Assembly (NCBI GenBank): GCA_001314865.1
Contig: LJZR01000008.1
Location: 62,001-126,000, forward strand
From: Phormidesmis priestleyi Ana
GTDB lineage: Bacteria; Cyanobacteriota; Cyanobacteriia; Phormidesmidales; Phormidesmidaceae
Length of the DNA stretch: 64,000 nucleotides
Direction: 5' to 3'
In this document: piece after piece, positions 27,415 through 36,072 of the stretch
Position numbering within the stretch: the stretch's first letter is position 1
Layout of the letters: each line of letters starts with the position of its first letter
Notes under the pieces: generated by a model
Seen by the model: only the letters and a program-made list of their open reading frames with translations
Database searches by the model: none
What the model was told of the DNA's origin: nothing
Translations under genes and position numbers: made by a program

Positions 27415-28035
27415 CTATCGAGATTTTACTGTTAATACCTGGCTGGCCGTTAACGCAAAATCCGGAAATAGCGGCGATTGAATCACTTGGTCGGCTTGAT
27501 AACATTGTTCTTGGTAGCGACTGTCTTCTAAGCTCAAAACAACGACTTGCCCCTGATGCCTGTCGGCAATCCAATATTCACGGACGCCCCTTGCTTCGTA
27601 CTGCGATCGCTTGTCAGTATAGTCCTCGTCAGAATTGGACTGGCTCACAAATTCCACGATCAAAAGCGGATCATCATGGTCTAGGGCAAGTCCATTGTGC
27701 CTATTTAAAATCTGCGTAGCGCCCAGTTCACTTAAAACCATCAAGTCTGGAATGCGACTCCGCTGTCGAATGCGCCTTGTTCTGCCATTAGGTAGTTTAA
27801 TCGTCATCGGCGCGACCTCAATCGCCGTCGCATTCAAACTAAACAAGTCCCACGCCAAAAATTGCTCTAAGTACCGAAAAAGCGCCAAAGCCAGTAATAC
27901 ATTCGTCCGATTTTCATAAGGCAATTCAATCAGTTCTCCGCTCTCTAACAGCTCGTAGTGACTATCTGTGCCAGTGTCATAGGCAAGATACTCCTCAAAG
28001 CTCAAACGTTTGACAGGGGTGTACACAGGGGCCAT
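27415..28035 (-). CDS. Uma2 family (PD-(D/E)XK nuclease-like) protein
   Basis: About 206 residues from ATG 28035 (a TTG 15 bp upstream is unlikely). It has LSFEEYLAYD, HYELLESGELIELP, RQRSRIPDLMVLSE, DDPLLIVEFVSQSN, DYTDKRSQYEARGVREYWIAD, with the D...EFVS and K/Y-rich core of this fold. It is only distantly similar to the Uma2 gene at 19.1-19.7 kb and belongs to a different subgroup (PFAVAP-type core TAIEVAP present). Stand-alone, with no toxin neighbour. Function is unresolved. Confidence 0.8.
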   Translation of the reverse strand: MAPVYTPVKRLSFEEYLAYDTGTDSHYELLESGELIELPYENRTNVLLALALFRYLEQFLAWDLFSLNATAIEVAPMTIKLPNGRTRRIRQRSRIPDLMVLSELGATQILNRHNGLALDHDDPLLIVEFVSQSNSDEDYTDKRSQYEARGVREYWIADRHQGQVVVLSLEDSRYQEQCYQADQVIQSPLFPDFALTASQVLTVKSR

Positions 28036-28107
28036 TTTGATTTCTCTCAATCACATCAATTTTACAACAACCCGTTTTAGCGATTAGTAATGCGTCTAGT
28101 CATGCGT

Positions 28108-29853
28108 CTAGTAATGCGTCCCCGTTTTGCGATAGTGAACGGCTGTTTTGGCATTGTTGTCCATCACTTCACCGCCGCTAACCGTGGCATAAACCACCCA
28201 GTGGTCGCCGCAGTCCATCCGACCGGCCACAGTGCATTCTAAGTAGGCGATCGCGTCTTCTAACACCAGCTGCCCTGCCTCAGTTTCCCGAGTGTTGACC
28301 CCCGCAAAGCGATCTTCGCCCGGTGCAAACGGCTTTAAAAAGTGCTTCATAGGCCCCAAGTGCTTACCCTCTGCCAAAATATTCAGGGCAAAATTAGCAC
28401 CTGTGTGCATGAGATCTTCAATCGCGCGATCTTTTGCGACAGCGACGGTAAACCCAGGCGGGGTAAAGGTTGCCTGCGCCACCCACGAAGCCAGCATGGC
28501 GCTGCTGATATCTCCTTGCTTAGCGGTGACCACACACATCGAGCCCACCAGCCGACCAATCGCTTTTTCAACAGAAGTGGCCGTCACTCTGGGGGCCTTG
28601 ACCTTTCTGCTTTTTTTCAGCTGCTGTGCAAAGTCAGTGCCGGCCTGCTCGCACTGCTGCAAGGTTTTGGCATCTGGGGTAAACTTCACTCGAATCGGCT
28701 CAAACCCAAAGCGGTAGCCCGCATCTTTGAACTTACTCTCTAGCAGGTCAATCGCTTCACCACTCCAGCCAAAAGATCCAAACACGCCAGCGAGCTTGGT
28801 TTTACTCGCAGCGGAGAGCACCACGCCCAGCGCCGTTTGAATTTGAGTGGGCGCATGGCCGCCCAAGGTCGGCGAACCCATGATAAAGCCTGCCGATTTC
28901 TCAGCCGCTGCTTGAATTTCAGCCGTCGTTGCCTGCTCAGCGTTAATCGACTCTACGCCCACGCCTGCTTTAGTAATGCCGCGCGCGATCGCTTGGGCAA
29001 TCGTAGTGGTATTGCCATAGGCCGAGGCATATATCAGCACCACCGACAAATCGCTGCCTTTTTGCTGAGTTGCCCACTGCCCGTAGCGCTGCCCCAGCTC
29101 TGTGACCCCATACCGAATCAGCGGCCCATGACCCACCGCATAGAGCCGAGGCGCGTAGTCTTTCAGCTTTTCGAGCGCAGTGGTGACCTGCCGCGCATTG
29201 GGGGCCATGCAGCAGTCAAAATAGTACTGTTGGTCTTCTAAAAGGCTTTCCCGTTGGAGGTCGTAGGCTTCTTCACTACAGAGATGGGCACTAAAAAACT
29301 TGTCGCTAAAGAGCACTTCGCTGTAGCTGTCGTAGGTGAGCATGCTATCGGGCCAGCGAGGCGTCGGCGTAATGATAAATTGAAGATGATGGCCTTGGCC
29401 CAAGTCCAAATCGGGGTTAGATCCGCTTTTGATGACTTTGATTGGGTTTTGTAGGCCCGTTTCGGTGAAGACGGCTTCTAGCGCGATCGCCGCCGGGTTA
29501 GAGCACACCACCGTCGCCTGAGTCATCAGCGGCAGTAGGGCCTTGAGCGTTTCAATTCGGTTGGGGTTCACATGGCCCAACACAACATAGTCAATATCAT
29601 GCGGGTTAATTTCAGCCTGTAGCGCCGCCAAAAAAACCTCGGTAAAAGAGCTACCCGGTGGATCTATGAGCGCAATTTGGTTCCCTCGAATCAGGTAGGA
29701 ATTGGCCGTGGTGCCTTTTTCAAGCGCGTATTCAATCTCAAAGCGCAGCCGATTCCAAGAGCGCGATCGCAACACCATGGTATCAGCGGCAATGGGCAGT
29801 ATCTGCACATCCCTGGTGCGTTCGGCAAAGTCTTGAGCGGCTGAGGCAGTCAT
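28108..29853 (-). CDS. flv1: A-type flavodiiron protein, Flv1-like with non-canonical iron-ligand set
   Basis: 581 residues: a metallo-beta-lactamase-like domain (1-260), a flavodoxin domain (~270-410, VVLIYASAYGNTTTIAQAIARG) and a C-terminal flavin-reductase domain (~430-581, VTAKQGDISSAMLASWVAQ). In the first domain the canonical H-x-E-x-D-H is replaced by HVNPNR (from H94), as in cyanobacterial Flv1/Flv2-type subunits that heterodimerise with canonical Flv3/Flv4. It reduces O2 to water with electrons from PSI in the heterodimer. No partner gene or sll0218-type gene is adjacent, so Flv1 is preferred over Flv2. ATG 29853. Confidence 0.8.
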   Translation of the reverse strand: MTASAAQDFAERTRDVQILPIAADTMVLRSRSWNRLRFEIEYALEKGTTANSYLIRGNQIALIDPPGSSFTEVFLAALQAEINPHDIDYVVLGHVNPNRIETLKALLPLMTQATVVCSNPAAIALEAVFTETGLQNPIKVIKSGSNPDLDLGQGHHLQFIITPTPRWPDSMLTYDSYSEVLFSDKFFSAHLCSEEAYDLQRESLLEDQQYYFDCCMAPNARQVTTALEKLKDYAPRLYAVGHGPLIRYGVTELGQRYGQWATQQKGSDLSVVLIYASAYGNTTTIAQAIARGITKAGVGVESINAEQATTAEIQAAAEKSAGFIMGSPTLGGHAPTQIQTALGVVLSAASKTKLAGVFGSFGWSGEAIDLLESKFKDAGYRFGFEPIRVKFTPDAKTLQQCEQAGTDFAQQLKKSRKVKAPRVTATSVEKAIGRLVGSMCVVTAKQGDISSAMLASWVAQATFTPPGFTVAVAKDRAIEDLMHTGANFALNILAEGKHLGPMKHFLKPFAPGEDRFAGVNTRETEAGQLVLEDAIAYLECTVAGRMDCGDHWVVYATVSGGEVMDNNAKTAVHYRKTGTHY

Positions 29854-30020
29854 GACAATATCCCTCTTTGAATGAGATCTTTTCTTTCAACATACAAGGT
29901 CAGCCTAATGATCTGCTGCCTAATTTTGACTTAAAGATACAAAAATACTCTTCAGGCCACCCCATTTTCGGCTTTGCCCCGTCTTCGAGCTTTAAGTTTG
30001 ACAACTCATTTATAGATACT

Positions 30021-30231
30021 GAAAGCCCCTTCCAGAAAGATAAGATTTATCCCTTGAGCCGATAAAGGGTTGCCCCACATTTGGTGGAGTCCGGAGTCAG
30101 AACCCCCCAAGAATTGGGGGGCAGGGGGGCAATGCAGTCATTCTGTTGCCCTTCTAGATGCCCTTCTAGATGCCCTTCTAGATGCCCTTCTAAATGCCCT
30201 TATAGATTTGATGATTCTGAGCTACCTACTT
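30021..30231 (+). repeat. Dispersed repeat, copy H, with internal 12-bp x5 tandem array
   Basis: It has the left block AGATTTATCCCTTGAGCC (30043-30060), the palindromic core AACCCCCCAAGAATTGGGGG, GGCAATGCAGTCATTCTG (30128-30145) and the terminal TCTGAGCTACCTA. At 30147-30206 the TTGCCCT segment has expanded into five TGCCCTTCTAGA units. It lies between flv1 and the lapA-like gene in an otherwise gene-free 490 bp. Confidence 0.75.
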
Positions 30232-30344
30232 CAAACGCCCTTCTAAAAAAATCCGCTAAAAAGTCCGCCATTTTTACCATAAGCGGCTATAGTGTTGGCG
30301 AACAAATTTGACGCATACATTTTTCAACAGCCGAGGCGAAACCC

Positions 30345-30701
30345 GTGAAGCAAGTCAATTTCGTAGTAATTTTCGTAATTTGCTTAGCTCTCGTTCTCTT
30401 TGGTATTGAGAACACCACCCCCTCTGTGATTCACGTTGTTCAAGGCGTTGATTTTGAAGCGCCTCTCAGCGTGGAACTCATCATTGCAGCGGGCATTGGC
30501 GCAACCCTGGCTTGGGTGTTTAGCGTGTGGGTACAGCTTCAGGGCATTGCCCAAAAAAGTCCTGAGATTCAACAGCGAGAGTTACGAATCCAGCAGTTAG
30601 AAGAAGATGTAGAACGCTATCGGGTAGAGCTAGAACAGCTGCCGATGCTACCCCAGGCTAAAAACACCGCTCAAGATGAGAATGAAGCCTATGTTCAGTA
30701 G
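30345..30701 (+). CDS. LapA-like (DUF1049) membrane protein
   Basis: 118 residues from GTG 30345. Two N-terminal transmembrane helices (VNFVVIFVICLALVLFGIEN and ELIIAAGIGATLAWVFSVWV) are separated by a short VIHVVQGVDFEAP strand, then a cytosolic coiled coil (QQRELRIQQLEEDVERYRVELEQL). This is the LapA/YciS layout, linked in proteobacteria to envelope assembly; the cyanobacterial role is not known to me. It is followed by scpA on the same strand with a 166-bp gap. Confidence 0.7.
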   Translation: MKQVNFVVIFVICLALVLFGIENTTPSVIHVVQGVDFEAPLSVELIIAAGIGATLAWVFSVWVQLQGIAQKSPEIQQRELRIQQLEEDVERYRVELEQLPMLPQAKNTAQDENEAYVQ

Positions 30702-30867
30702 GTTTTATTAGGCTTTTTGTAAAACGTTTAGCGTTTTTTGTAGAATAAGCGTACTAAAGTGTGGCTGTACTATCAGGTCTGGCTTCGCAACTTCTTTGCG
30801 ACTTTTTTGTGATTTCTTTGCGGCTTCTGCTAAAACCCTACTTACCCCCTTAAGCGAATAGCTTCTT

Positions 30868-31734
30868 ATGTCCAGTTCATTGGCCCAAGGCGCGATCGCA
30901 TTTCTCATTGACCTGGCCGAAAAGGGTGAAATTGACCCTTGGGACGTTCAGGTCATTGATGTGATTGATCGCTTCCTAAAAACGCTCAAAGATCAGCCCA
31001 CTGCCAAACAGCCGACTGAGCAAGGTCGTTCGTCTTACGAGTCGAGCCTATCGGAGTCGGGGCAGGCATTTTTGTATGCCTCTATGCTGGTGCTGCTAAA
31101 GGCCGATACGCTGGTGCGCCATGAGCTAGAACAGCAGCAAGAAGACCTCACTGGCGACGACTTTTTTGACGACGAGCTCGATTTTAGTGCCGATGAGCTA
31201 CCCAAAAACTTAGAGCAGCATATTCATCGCCGCGCCGTTGCACCGCCGCCTGCCAAAAGGCAGGTCACGCTCAGTGAGCTGATTGGTCAGTTAGAGGCGA
31301 TCGCTGCTGCGATGAGCGAGCCTTCCCGTGTGCGATCGCGTGCGGCCAAACCCCATACCAAACGCGAAGCCGTCCGCGCCATTTCCGAACTCGCCCACCA
31401 AGAAAACCTCAACGAAATCGCCGACGCCCTCAACGCCTTTTTAGAAAACCACTGGGACGATGTTTTTGAAGACACCGTAAACTGGATGGACTTTGAACTA
31501 CTGCTGACCCATTGGGCGAACTTCCGCCCCGATGTGCTAGGCGGCCCCATTCAGGGCGAACTCTCCGAGTCCGACTACAAACATGAAAAAGTCGGCGTCT
31601 TCTGGGGACTGTTGTTTCTCACCTCGCAGTCCAAAGTAGAGCTATTGCAAGAAAACTTCTATCAAGACTTAAAAGTTCGTCAGCTCAACGAAGTCACCCT
31701 AGCAGAAGTCCCGGCCTACGCCCTGCCTGACTAA
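30868..31734 (+). CDS. scpA: Segregation and condensation protein A
   Basis: 288 residues. The kleisin subunit that bridges SMC heads in chromosome condensation. The N-terminal AIAFLIDLAEKGEIDPWDVQVIDVIDRFL is the diagnostic ScpA motif, followed by the long acidic middle (GDDFFDDELDFSADELP) and the C-terminal winged-helix portion (FLTSQSKVELLQENFYQDLKV). No scpB or smc is adjacent. ATG 30868 matches the conserved N-terminus. Confidence 0.9.
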   Translation: MSSSLAQGAIAFLIDLAEKGEIDPWDVQVIDVIDRFLKTLKDQPTAKQPTEQGRSSYESSLSESGQAFLYASMLVLLKADTLVRHELEQQQEDLTGDDFFDDELDFSADELPKNLEQHIHRRAVAPPPAKRQVTLSELIGQLEAIAAAMSEPSRVRSRAAKPHTKREAVRAISELAHQENLNEIADALNAFLENHWDDVFEDTVNWMDFELLLTHWANFRPDVLGGPIQGELSESDYKHEKVGVFWGLLFLTSQSKVELLQENFYQDLKVRQLNEVTLAEVPAYALPD

Positions 31735-31750
31735 TGCAGCTTTATTGTAA

Positions 31751-31800
31751 AAGAGATTGATTAAGTCAAAGAGATTGATTAAGTCAAAGAGACTGATTAA
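31751..31800. repeat. Tandem repeat, 18-bp unit x~3, touching a stop codon
   Basis: AAGAGATTGATTAAGTCA is repeated almost perfectly between scpA and the SpoIID-like gene. The last copy includes the stop codon of the SpoIID-like gene (31797-31799 on the minus strand). Confidence 0.8.
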
Positions 31801-33731
31801 TCGGCGTTGTAAAAAATGATCGCTTCGCTGATGGGCTTTAGCTCGGTGCCGGGGTAGTAAAACGCCAGAATTTGCTCGCTAGAGTAGCCTTTTTCGCCTA
31901 AATGGTACGCGCCCGTTTGGCTCATACCGACGCCATGGCCAAAGCCGCCGCCAATGAATCGGTAGCCAGTAAGGACAGGCACATCTGTCTGCTTGTTAGT
32001 ATTCGAGGGCTGCTCTGTATTTGCAGAATTTGCAGAATTTGCAGGATTATTGGCAGGATTGGCAGATGTCCCTATATTCGCAGGATTCGCAGAATTGGCA
32101 GAATTCGCAGAATTCGCAGATGTTGCTGTATTGGCAGAATTGGCAGAATTGGCAGCGGTGGGCGTTGGCTTGCCTACGGACGAATCGGTAGGTATCGCAG
32201 CCGCAGCTGGCGGGTCTGTTGTCTTGGCTACTTCCATAATCGGCTCAAGGTAAAACAGCAGGCTGCGCGGCGGCACCAATGCTTTTACGGCTTCGTCTTT
32301 AATGAGATCAAACGAGCCAATGTCTGTATCGACCTGTAGCTTTTGAACGCGGCCTGACGCGGCTCTTTCCACGACGGTTAAGCCGGTGATGGTATTAAAG
32401 CCCGCCAGCGGATGCTGACGATTGGTCAAATACTCTTTCATCGTGGTGCCAATCTCTTTGAGCGATGCCGCCCGATTCCAGCGAAAGGCAGGCCAGCCGA
32501 CTTCATTAAAGCCGTCTTTAAGATTGATAAAGGCACGGAAGTTGTCTTCATTAGAAAGGGGACGAGCGACTAGATCCCACCTGGTTTGCAGTGAATCAAT
32601 CACGGGTTGCAGGTAGGGCCGCTCTTGGCCGTTCCATACATCAGTAAAGCGAGCCGTAATGCCGCCGGTTGTAGAAGAGTAAAGCGCGTCTACTAGTTCG
32701 TTGTTGTAGGTGAGGACTTGGCCAGAGGTCGCCGCGATCGCACTATCGGCCACCGGATCGGTCTCAGCCAAACCAAAGTACACCTGACACTGCGTATCGG
32801 CGCAAAGCTCATAGTCATCAATGGCAAACCGACGCAGATTTCGCAGCGCATAGGTACGCGCCAAAATTGTCTGAGCCTGGATTGCACTACGCGGCGCACT
32901 AGGCCCAATTTCATGCGGCACCACACCGCGCAGATAGTCATCTATCGGCACCTGATTCACCAGGGTATAGGTGCCATAGGCATTGGGCTGAATATTCATA
33001 TCGCCCGCAAATAAATCTCGATAGCGGGTGCGGCTACCGGCATCAGCGCCCCGATTCATTTGAATACGTCGATTAGCGGTGGTGATGGTAAATGTATCGC
33101 GGGTGTATTTAAAGCCATTGGCGGTAAAGCTGGCTTTAGGCACTTCCTTGACCACGCGGCTGTCTATATAAGCTTCTGCATGGCCGCTGGCGTGAAGGCT
33201 TTGCAGCAGCAACCGGCGCACCAGCGGTGAGCTATAGTCCTCACGCTTGGCCCATACCTGCCAGGCATCGGGCTGAGCAATTTCTGCGGCTATCCCAGCG
33301 GCCTGCCAGCGCTCGGCGCTATCTTCAGCACTCTCAAAGCTGCGGTGTGTGCTCAGGACTACCCATTCTTCGAGCGTGGCCTGCGCCAGCGGCTGCATGG
33401 TGACTTCTATTTGCAGCCGATTGGTGGTGATCGTTTCATCCTGACCGCCCGTTTTAAAAGCAACCCTGATTTGATCGCCCGCTAGCGGTGCCAGAATGAT
33501 TTTGTCGTCTTTTTCCTCGCCAAAGCGCTGCACAATGCCAACCTTGATCTCTGGATTTGTAGAGGCTGACTGTGCTCGCGCGACCTGCGGCGCTACCACG
33601 GCCTGGATGCTGGCCAAGCCTACGGCAGTACCCGTGGTCACTGCCCCCGTTATCAAAATGCTGGCGATCGCATAGGCTGCCCGTGCAGGGGCTTTAAAGC
33701 GAAGGATCGAAGAATTCATGGCACGATTCAT
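31797..33731 (-). CDS. SpoIID/LytB domain protein
   Basis: 644 residues. An N-terminal hydrophobic segment (residues ~17-45) would be a signal peptide or anchor. The SpoIID domain spans ~255-400, with DDYLRGVVPHEIGPSAPRSA and QTILARTYALRN, and continues with a GGGFGHGVGMSQTGAYHLGEKG block near the C-terminus, split by a ~75-residue Asn/Ser/Ala-repeat linker (units of NSA encoded by TTCGCAGAA-type DNA). SpoIID-type enzymes are lytic transglycosylases acting on peptidoglycan stripped of stem peptides. ATG 33731 (alternative 33719). Confidence 0.85.
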   Translation of the reverse strand: MNRAMNSSILRFKAPARAAYAIASILITGAVTTGTAVGLASIQAVVAPQVARAQSASTNPEIKVGIVQRFGEEKDDKIILAPLAGDQIRVAFKTGGQDETITTNRLQIEVTMQPLAQATLEEWVVLSTHRSFESAEDSAERWQAAGIAAEIAQPDAWQVWAKREDYSSPLVRRLLLQSLHASGHAEAYIDSRVVKEVPKASFTANGFKYTRDTFTITTANRRIQMNRGADAGSRTRYRDLFAGDMNIQPNAYGTYTLVNQVPIDDYLRGVVPHEIGPSAPRSAIQAQTILARTYALRNLRRFAIDDYELCADTQCQVYFGLAETDPVADSAIAATSGQVLTYNNELVDALYSSTTGGITARFTDVWNGQERPYLQPVIDSLQTRWDLVARPLSNEDNFRAFINLKDGFNEVGWPAFRWNRAASLKEIGTTMKEYLTNRQHPLAGFNTITGLTVVERAASGRVQKLQVDTDIGSFDLIKDEAVKALVPPRSLLFYLEPIMEVAKTTDPPAAAAIPTDSSVGKPTPTAANSANSANTATSANSANSANSANPANIGTSANPANNPANSANSANTEQPSNTNKQTDVPVLTGYRFIGGGFGHGVGMSQTGAYHLGEKGYSSEQILAFYYPGTELKPISEAIIFYNAD

Positions 33732-33857
33732 AGCTGAATAGCTGAAAAATTAAGGCTTAACTAGCCAAAAAGCAAAATGCTGATGGAAAGCAGTGAGGTC
33801 ACAAACGTTTTTATTATTCAGCCCAAACCCTTTAAACTCCGACTCATTTGAAATCAA

Positions 33858-33938
33858 CTTTTTTTGGAACCTTTTTTTGGAACCTTTTTTTGGAACCTTT
33901 TTTTAGAACCTTTTTTTAGAACCTGTTTTTGGAACCTG
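33858..33938. repeat. 13-bp tandem array TTTTTTTGGAACC x6
   Basis: Six near-identical 13-bp units (two with TTTTTTTAGAACC, the last with TGTTTTTGGAACC) lie in the 414-bp gap between the divergently oriented SpoIID-like and sulfiredoxin genes. It could be a slippage product that also loads the promoter region with T-tracts. No gene is in this stretch. Confidence 0.85.
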
Positions 33939-34145
33939 TCCATAGCGTTCCAAATCAGAACATTCCTAAGAATGATTCTTTGTCATCCTAACGGTTTCTT
34001 TCGGTGTATTTCGATAAGTCTCACCAAATATTTAGGAAGTAGACGCTGCAAGTAGCCAGATTAATTAACGGCAGGGTCAGTACCTTTTTATTACCATTGA
34101 AGTGAATCACTTCGCTAACAGACGCGCGCGTATCCATTCAATCAA

Positions 34146-34409
34146 ATGGCTCAAATCAAAGACTTGCCGCTACGACAAATCAAGCGACCGCTATACCGCC
34201 AAAACGATCCTGAAAAAGTGAAAGCGCTGATGGCCTCTATTCAGGCCGTGGGGCTGCAAGAGCCGATTGATGTATTAGAAGTAGAGGGCGAATATTACGG
34301 GTTTTCGGGCTGCCATCGCTACGAAGCTTGCAGCCGACTAGGGCATGAAACCATTCGGGCCAATGTCCGCAAAGCGCCCCGATCGGTACTGAAAATGCAT
34401 CTGGCGTAA
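34146..34409 (+). CDS. srx: Sulfiredoxin
   Basis: 87 residues, the usual length of cyanobacterial sulfiredoxin. It repairs cysteine-sulfinic acid in hyperoxidised 2-Cys peroxiredoxins with ATP. It has the ParB/Srx-type fold with the conserved FSGCHRYEA motif (catalytic Cys56, His57, Arg58) and RPLYRQNDPEKVKALMASI. It is followed after 4 bp by an HTH/GrpE-like gene, so both are probably co-transcribed in an oxidative-stress setting. Confidence 0.88.
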   Translation: MAQIKDLPLRQIKRPLYRQNDPEKVKALMASIQAVGLQEPIDVLEVEGEYYGFSGCHRYEACSRLGHETIRANVRKAPRSVLKMHLA

Positions 34410-34413
34410 GGTC

Positions 34414-35109
34414 ATGATTCACCCATCCTCAGCGCCGCCTGCCATTGACCGCTTGCGATCGCTCATGCAGCAAGCTAACATCCCGAGCTACCGGGCACTG
34501 GCCGTTCAGGCTCAGGTCTCTCGTTGGCAGGTGCAGCAGCTCCGATCAGGCAACATTGGCAAAATGCGGGTGGCTGTGATTGCCCAAATCGCGAATGCGC
34601 TCAATATTTCTGTGACTCAGCTGCTGAGCGAATCTCAGCCTGAATCCCAGCCTGAATCTCAGCATGAATCCCAGCTTGCAGGTGCTGCCCCTACCCCACA
34701 AACACTCGAATCGGCGCAGCTCGCACAGCTACAGCAAGAATATCAGCGGCTACAGTTACAGCTGGCACAACAGGAAAATAAGGTGCGATCGCAAGTTCAA
34801 TCCGAAGCCCTCCAAACGCTAGATACCTGGCTCGACCAATGGCCGACTATCGTTAAGCGCGTGCAGGATAATCCGGATAAATTGCTCGCGATTAAACTTT
34901 TGCCGCAGCTCAGACCGCTTGAGCAGCTCATCTCCGATTGGGGCGTTGAGGCGATCGCCCCCGTAGATGCTCAGGTGCCCTACAATCCGCAGCTTCACCA
35001 GCTAACCAGTGGGGCCAAACAACCCGGCGACCTGGTTCAAGTCACCCACAGTGGTCATCAGCATCAAGGCAAGCTTCTCCACAGAGCCAAAGTAAAGCCC
35101 ATCGTCTAA
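34414..35109 (+). CDS. HTH protein with C-terminal GrpE-like domain
   Basis: 231 residues. Residues ~8-72 form an XRE-like helix-turn-helix (IPSYRALAVQAQVSRWQVQQLRSG then ALNISVTQLL). A low-complexity ESQPESQPESQHESQ linker (12-bp DNA repeat) and a coiled coil (QLAQLQQEYQRLQLQLAQQE) follow. The C-terminus, VPYNPQLHQL...PGDLVQVTHSGHQHQGKLLHRAKV, resembles the beta-domain of GrpE (DP..HE.....G.V..V...GY.....LRPAKV). It is either a DNA-binding GrpE-like cofactor or a relic. Directly downstream of srx. Confidence 0.6.
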   Translation: MIHPSSAPPAIDRLRSLMQQANIPSYRALAVQAQVSRWQVQQLRSGNIGKMRVAVIAQIANALNISVTQLLSESQPESQPESQHESQLAGAAPTPQTLESAQLAQLQQEYQRLQLQLAQQENKVRSQVQSEALQTLDTWLDQWPTIVKRVQDNPDKLLAIKLLPQLRPLEQLISDWGVEAIAPVDAQVPYNPQLHQLTSGAKQPGDLVQVTHSGHQHQGKLLHRAKVKPIV

Positions 35110-35116
35110 AAATGAG

Positions 35117-35947
35117 CTAAGCGCTAACAAGCGTAATGACCGTTACCTCCGGCGGACATAAAAACCGACCAGGAAAATAAGTCCCTAGCCCCCGATTTAC
35201 ATATAGCCAGTTGTCTCCTACCTGATGCAGCCCTTGAGCCCATTCCCAGTGACGCACCGTGTGAAAGCAGCGATCGCTCAAAAAAGGAATGGTATTGCGA
35301 ATTTTGCGGGGCACCATTTGCCGTAGCCGCTTCCATACCAGCGGCCCAGGCCCTAAAAAAGGAATATGTGACTGCCCGCCATGCGTATGCCCCGACAGCT
35401 GTAAATCAGCTCGCCACTCAGAGAGCAGTGCAGCCGTATCAGGATTGTGGGAGAGCACTAACCGAGGCGTCGCCGGATCGATTTTATCCAACACAGTTGG
35501 GTCAAATTCGCCCGACCATAGGTCAGCAAACCCCACCACTGGGAAGTCGGCCCCCATTGGCGTTGCAATCTCGTTCCACAGCACCGGTATATTGGCTTTT
35601 TCTAACGCCTCGGTCACAATACGGCGGGCGCCCTTTGCCTCAATATCGTGATTGCCCAGCACCGCCACCATGCCATAGCGGCTAGGCAAATGCTTAATCC
35701 GACTCACTAACTCATGAATCGGATTGGGATCTAACGTGACAAAATCGCCCGTTAAAACAATTAAATCAGGAGAAATCTCCTGAATTTTTTCAATAGCTGC
35801 GGTCAGCATGGGATTCGATAGCCGCAGTCCATCAAAGTGAAAATCTGAAAGCTGAGCAATGACCGTACCAGTCAATCGGCCCGGCAAGTTTTGAACAGGA
35901 ATCGTATGCGCTTCTACTGAGAGCGCACCTGATAAAAGCCGGTGCAT
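35117..35947 (-). CDS. Calcineurin-like metallophosphoesterase
   Basis: About 276 residues from ATG 35947 (a TTG 51 bp upstream is less likely). The dinuclear metal motifs are present: QLSDFHFDG (D-x-H), LTGDFV (GD), VLGNHDIEAKG (GNH[DE]), SHNPD, and LSGHTHGGQ. This is the YkuE-like phosphoesterase group (phosphodiesters or lipid-linked substrates; substrate unassigned here). It begins with an amphipathic/hydrophobic stretch and may be membrane-associated. It is convergent with the HTH/GrpE-like gene (7 bp apart). Confidence 0.8.
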   Translation of the reverse strand: MHRLLSGALSVEAHTIPVQNLPGRLTGTVIAQLSDFHFDGLRLSNPMLTAAIEKIQEISPDLIVLTGDFVTLDPNPIHELVSRIKHLPSRYGMVAVLGNHDIEAKGARRIVTEALEKANIPVLWNEIATPMGADFPVVGFADLWSGEFDPTVLDKIDPATPRLVLSHNPDTAALLSEWRADLQLSGHTHGGQSHIPFLGPGPLVWKRLRQMVPRKIRNTIPFLSDRCFHTVRHWEWAQGLHQVGDNWLYVNRGLGTYFPGRFLCPPEVTVITLVSA

Positions 35948-36072
35948 AAAATATCTCAAGTTTTGACTAAACGCGCCTGAGCGCCTACGCACTCGCAAGC
36001 TAGCCGTAGGCTAACATTTTACTCAACCTGGCTTGGTTACGCAGAATGCAAAGCTTTGTGGCCCCACCATTT

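Noticed and set aside
27314-27574. 86-residue minus-strand frame including the tandem repeat
   Set aside because: It reads HAFHPCIQPMHL-type low-complexity from the 13-bp repeat and overlaps the Uma2 gene in another frame.
30147-30206. Possible CRISPR-like array
   Set aside because: Units are 12 bp and directly adjacent without spacers; it is a tandem repeat inside a dispersed element, and no cas gene is present.
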